Shown here: positions 13,832-15,599 of the stretch, in pieces
Position numbering within the stretch: the first letter of the stretch is position 1
How the letters are laid out: every line of letters starts with the position of its first letter
NCBI GenBank assembly: GCA_002421865.1
Contig: DISE01000091.1
Coordinates: 1 to 15,599, forward strand
DNA length: 15,599 bases
Origin: Castellaniella sp. UBA6218
Lineage (GTDB): Bacteria; Pseudomonadota; Gammaproteobacteria; Burkholderiales; Burkholderiaceae_B
Direction of reading: 5' to 3'
Notes under the pieces: generated by a model
Told to the model about the DNA's origin: nothing
What the model saw: the letters and a program-made list of their open reading frames with translations, nothing else
Databases searched by the model: none
Position numbers and translations under genes: made by a program

Positions 13832-13860
13832 AGTATTGTTGAGCCCGCGCCAAAGCGCAA
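13832..13860 (-). promoter_or_regulatory. Candidate promoter for the DUF4390-ntrY-ntrX unit
   Basis: On the minus strand TTGCGC (13855-13860) and AATACT (13832-13837) are 17 nt apart, with three and four of six consensus matches. It lies in the 88-bp gap before the DUF4390 gene. The upstream hexamer overlaps one arm of the hairpin that follows rsmB. Weak prediction. Confidence 0.25.
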
Positions 13861-13880
13861 GCCGCGTTGCGCCGGCGGGC
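13843..13880 (-). terminator. Nested hairpin immediately after the rsmB stop codon
   Basis: Read on the minus strand, an inner stem GCGCAA/TTGCGC (13872-13867 with 13860-13855, 6-nt loop) is followed by TTT. An outer stem GCCCGC/GCGGGC (13880-13875 with 13848-13843) can enclose it. The element starts at the first base after the rsmB stop. The U-tract is only three long, so it would terminate partially at best, or mark an mRNA processing boundary between rsmB and the DUF4390-ntrYX genes. Confidence 0.35.
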
Positions 13881-15203
13881 TCATGCGGGCTTGCGCAGCA
13901 GGGCGTAGAAGAAGCCGTCGCCGCTGTCGGGGCCTCCGGGCAGGATGTGGCCCGGGGCCGGCAGCCGCAGCGCCCCGGGATGCCGGTCCAGAAAGGCGCG
14001 GACCTGCGATTCGCCTTCCTGGGGAAAGATCGAGCAGGTGGCGTACAGCAGATGGCCGCCGGGCGTGAGCAGCGGCCACAGCGCGTCCAGGATGCGCGCC
14101 TGCAGGGCCGCCGTGCGCGCGAGGTCATCCTCGCGGCGCAGCCAGCGGATGTCGGGGTGGCGGCGCACCACGCCCGACGCGGTGCAGGGGACGTCGGCCA
14201 GGATGGCGTCATAGGGCTGGCCGTCCCACCAGTCGCCGGGCCGGGCCGCATCGGCGCATCGCAGGGTCGCGTCGGGAGACTCCAGGCCCAGCCGCCTCAG
14301 GTTCTCTTCTACGCGCCCCAGGCGGCGGGCATCGCTGTCCAGCGCCGTCAGGCGCAGCGCGTGGCGTTCCAGCAGATGGGCCGTCTTGCCCCCGGGCGCC
14401 GCGCAGGCGTCCAGCACCCGCATGCCGTCCCGCAAAGGTAGCAGCGGCGCGGCCAGTTGGGCCGACGGATCCTGCACCGACCACCAGCCTTCGGCGTAGC
14501 CGGGGATGTCGCGTGCGGGGCGGGGCGTGTCCAGGATCAACCCGTCTTCGCCCACGGGCCGGGCGCTCAGGCCGGCCTCGGCCAGATGCGCCCGCAGCGC
14601 GTCCCGCCCGATGCGCCGGGCGTTGGCGCGCAGGGCCATGGGCGGCGGCTGGTCGGCGGCGGTCAGGATCGTTCGCCAATCGTCCGGCCAGGCTTCCCGC
14701 ACGGTGGCGATCCACCAGTCCGGATGGTTCCAGACCGCGTCGGGCCGCCGGGCCAGTTCCTCGGTCAGCGCCGCGCGTTCGCGCCCATAGCGGCGCAGTA
14801 CGGCGTTGATCAGGCCTTTGGCCGGCCGCGTGCGGCGGTCGGCAGCCGCCGCTTCGACCAGTTGATGGACCAGGGTATGCTCATGGTAGATCGGCGTGCC
14901 GGGCGGCTGTTCGGTGCCTTCGCCCTGGCGCAGGCTGGCTTCCAGCAGGCTCAGGCCCAGCAGGATCAGGGCCTCGGTCAGCCGTTCCGGCGGACGGCGC
15001 GGCACCAGCCGCTCGCACACGGCCCGGGCATGGCCCAGCCGGCGCATGGCGTGGAAGGACAGGGCCTGGGCGGCGGGCCGCAGCGCGGCCGGGATCGATT
15101 CCAGCGCCTCCGACAGTGACTGGCCGTCCAGCACCGCCCGGATGGCCCGGGCGGCGGCCAGCAACTGATCGGACAGGGCGGGGGATTGTGGCGATTCCGG
15201 CAC
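13881..15203 (-). CDS. rsmB: 16S rRNA (cytosine-967 C5)-methyltransferase RsmB
   Basis: A 440-residue cytosolic enzyme that methylates C967 of 16S rRNA with S-adenosylmethionine. Residues about 10-145 form the NusB-like N-terminal domain that binds rRNA. The methyltransferase domain shows the SAM motif DACAAPGGKTAHL (265-277), motif IV DVPCTASG with Cys340 (release cysteine), and motif VI YATCSIFPQEGE with the catalytic Cys390. Length is close to E. coli RsmB (429). The start is a GTG at 15201-15203; no ATG exists between the upstream in-frame stop and this point, and the product then opens just before the conserved LLAAARAIRAVLDG helix. No good ribosome binding site is visible, suggesting weak initiation. 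It is divergent from rimO and leads into the DUF4390-ntrYX genes. Confidence 0.96.
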   Translation of the reverse strand: MPESPQSPALSDQLLAAARAIRAVLDGQSLSEALESIPAALRPAAQALSFHAMRRLGHARAVCERLVPRRPPERLTEALILLGLSLLEASLRQGEGTEQPPGTPIYHEHTLVHQLVEAAAADRRTRPAKGLINAVLRRYGRERAALTEELARRPDAVWNHPDWWIATVREAWPDDWRTILTAADQPPPMALRANARRIGRDALRAHLAEAGLSARPVGEDGLILDTPRPARDIPGYAEGWWSVQDPSAQLAAPLLPLRDGMRVLDACAAPGGKTAHLLERHALRLTALDSDARRLGRVEENLRRLGLESPDATLRCADAARPGDWWDGQPYDAILADVPCTASGVVRRHPDIRWLRREDDLARTAALQARILDALWPLLTPGGHLLYATCSIFPQEGESQVRAFLDRHPGALRLPAPGHILPGGPDSGDGFFYALLRKPA

Positions 15204-15249
15204 GGAAAGAATCCAGAATTGGGAATTTGCGGGATGGATTCGGGGGACT

Positions 15250-15270
15250 TTAGCACCAATTGGCTAAAAT
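15250..15270. promoter_or_regulatory. Divergent rsmB/rimO promoter region with imperfect palindrome
   Basis: In the 154-bp gap between the divergent rsmB and rimO genes, TTAG-CA-CCAATTGG-CTAA (15250-15267) is a palindrome interrupted only by a two-base bulge. TAAAAT (15265-15270), five of six to the -10 consensus, overlaps its right arm and points toward rimO; no clear -35 precedes it. On the minus strand TTGATT and TAAAGT flank the palindrome 15 nt apart as a weak rsmB promoter candidate. The patch is strikingly AT-rich for this genome. Confidence 0.35.
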
Positions 15271-15357
15271 CAAAGGTTGCCTCGACCGGATCTGTCCAAT
15301 GGCCGCACGGCCGGCGCGGTCCCGCGTTGTCCCATCCGCATTCCACCGAGTATTCCC

Positions 15358-15599
15358 ATGAGCCAATCCCCCCGCGTCGGTTTCGTCAGCCTGGGCTGTC
15401 CCAAGGCCCTGGTCGATTCCGAGCGCATCCTGACCCAGCTGCGCACCGACGGCTACACCATCAGCCCCGATTATGAGGGGGCCGACGTCGTCGTGGTGAA
15501 CACCTGCGGCTTCATCGACAGCGCCAAGGCCGAATCCCTGGACGCCATCGGCGAGGCCATCGTGGAAAACGGCAAGGTCATCGTCACCGGCTGCCTGGG
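15358..15599 (+). CDS. rimO: Ribosomal protein S12 methylthiotransferase RimO (5' part, runs off the window)
   Basis: The first 80 codons of a radical-SAM enzyme that adds a methylthio group to an aspartate of ribosomal protein S12. The visible part is the N-terminal MTTase domain, with the three cysteines that bind its iron-sulfur cluster: Cys14 in VGFVSLGCPKALVDSERI, Cys50 in NTCGFIDSAK and Cys79 in VTGCL. The GCPKALVDSE stretch is typical of RimO rather than MiaB. The radical-SAM CxxxCxxC motif and TRAM domain would lie beyond the window. The ATG at 15358 is the only start that gives the canonical opening; only a weak GAG precedes it. Confidence 0.95.
   Translation, partial: MSQSPRVGFVSLGCPKALVDSERILTQLRTDGYTISPDYEGADVVVVNTCGFIDSAKAESLDAIGEAIVENGKVIVTGCL

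Overview
The window is high-GC, densely packed bacterial DNA. Gene content and order (def-fmt divergent from dprA; rsmB, a DUF4390 gene, ntrY and ntrX in a row; a Liv-type ABC operon with a CoA-ligase-like gene) suggest a betaproteobacterium of the order Burkholderiales, most likely Alcaligenaceae (Bordetella/Achromobacter/Castellaniella-like). That is inference from gene families and base composition, not from a database match. I see no tRNA, rRNA, CRISPR array, insertion sequence or phage gene, and no gene-free stretch above about 155 bases.

Region 1 (1-4753, plus strand) is the 3' part of a branched-chain-amino-acid-type (HAAT family) ABC transporter operon: the end of a LivH-like permease, a LivM-like permease, a 443-residue periplasmic binding protein, a LivF-like ATPase with a basic C-terminal tail, and a phenylacetate-CoA-ligase-like protein whose ATP P-loop looks degenerate. 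The LivG-like ATPase is expected to the left. The ligase-like partner suggests an aromatic or other organic acid cargo rather than a plain branched-chain amino acid. Region 2 (4754-5886) is a stand-alone general L-amino-acid binding protein (AapJ-like) with no permease or ATPase genes beside it, preceded by an inverted repeat.

Region 3 (5887-8536, minus strand) reads dprA, then HMG-CoA lyase, then a small two-helix membrane protein. The last two are separated by 2 nt. Region 4 (8651-10132, plus) is def-fmt, which forms and later removes N-formyl-methionine; it is divergent from dprA. Region 5 (10170-15203, minus) is rsmB, a DUF4390 secreted protein, the NtrY-like sensor kinase and a short NtrX-like response regulator that lacks the AAA+ domain. 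Region 6 (15358-15599, plus) is the start of rimO, divergent from rsmB.

Most genes are ordinary for the lineage. The points most worth a second look are the AAA-less NtrX, the CoA-ligase-like protein with a lost P-loop, the orphan AapJ with its inverted repeat, and several strong hairpins between genes (2603-2625, 7273-7324, 13843-13880).
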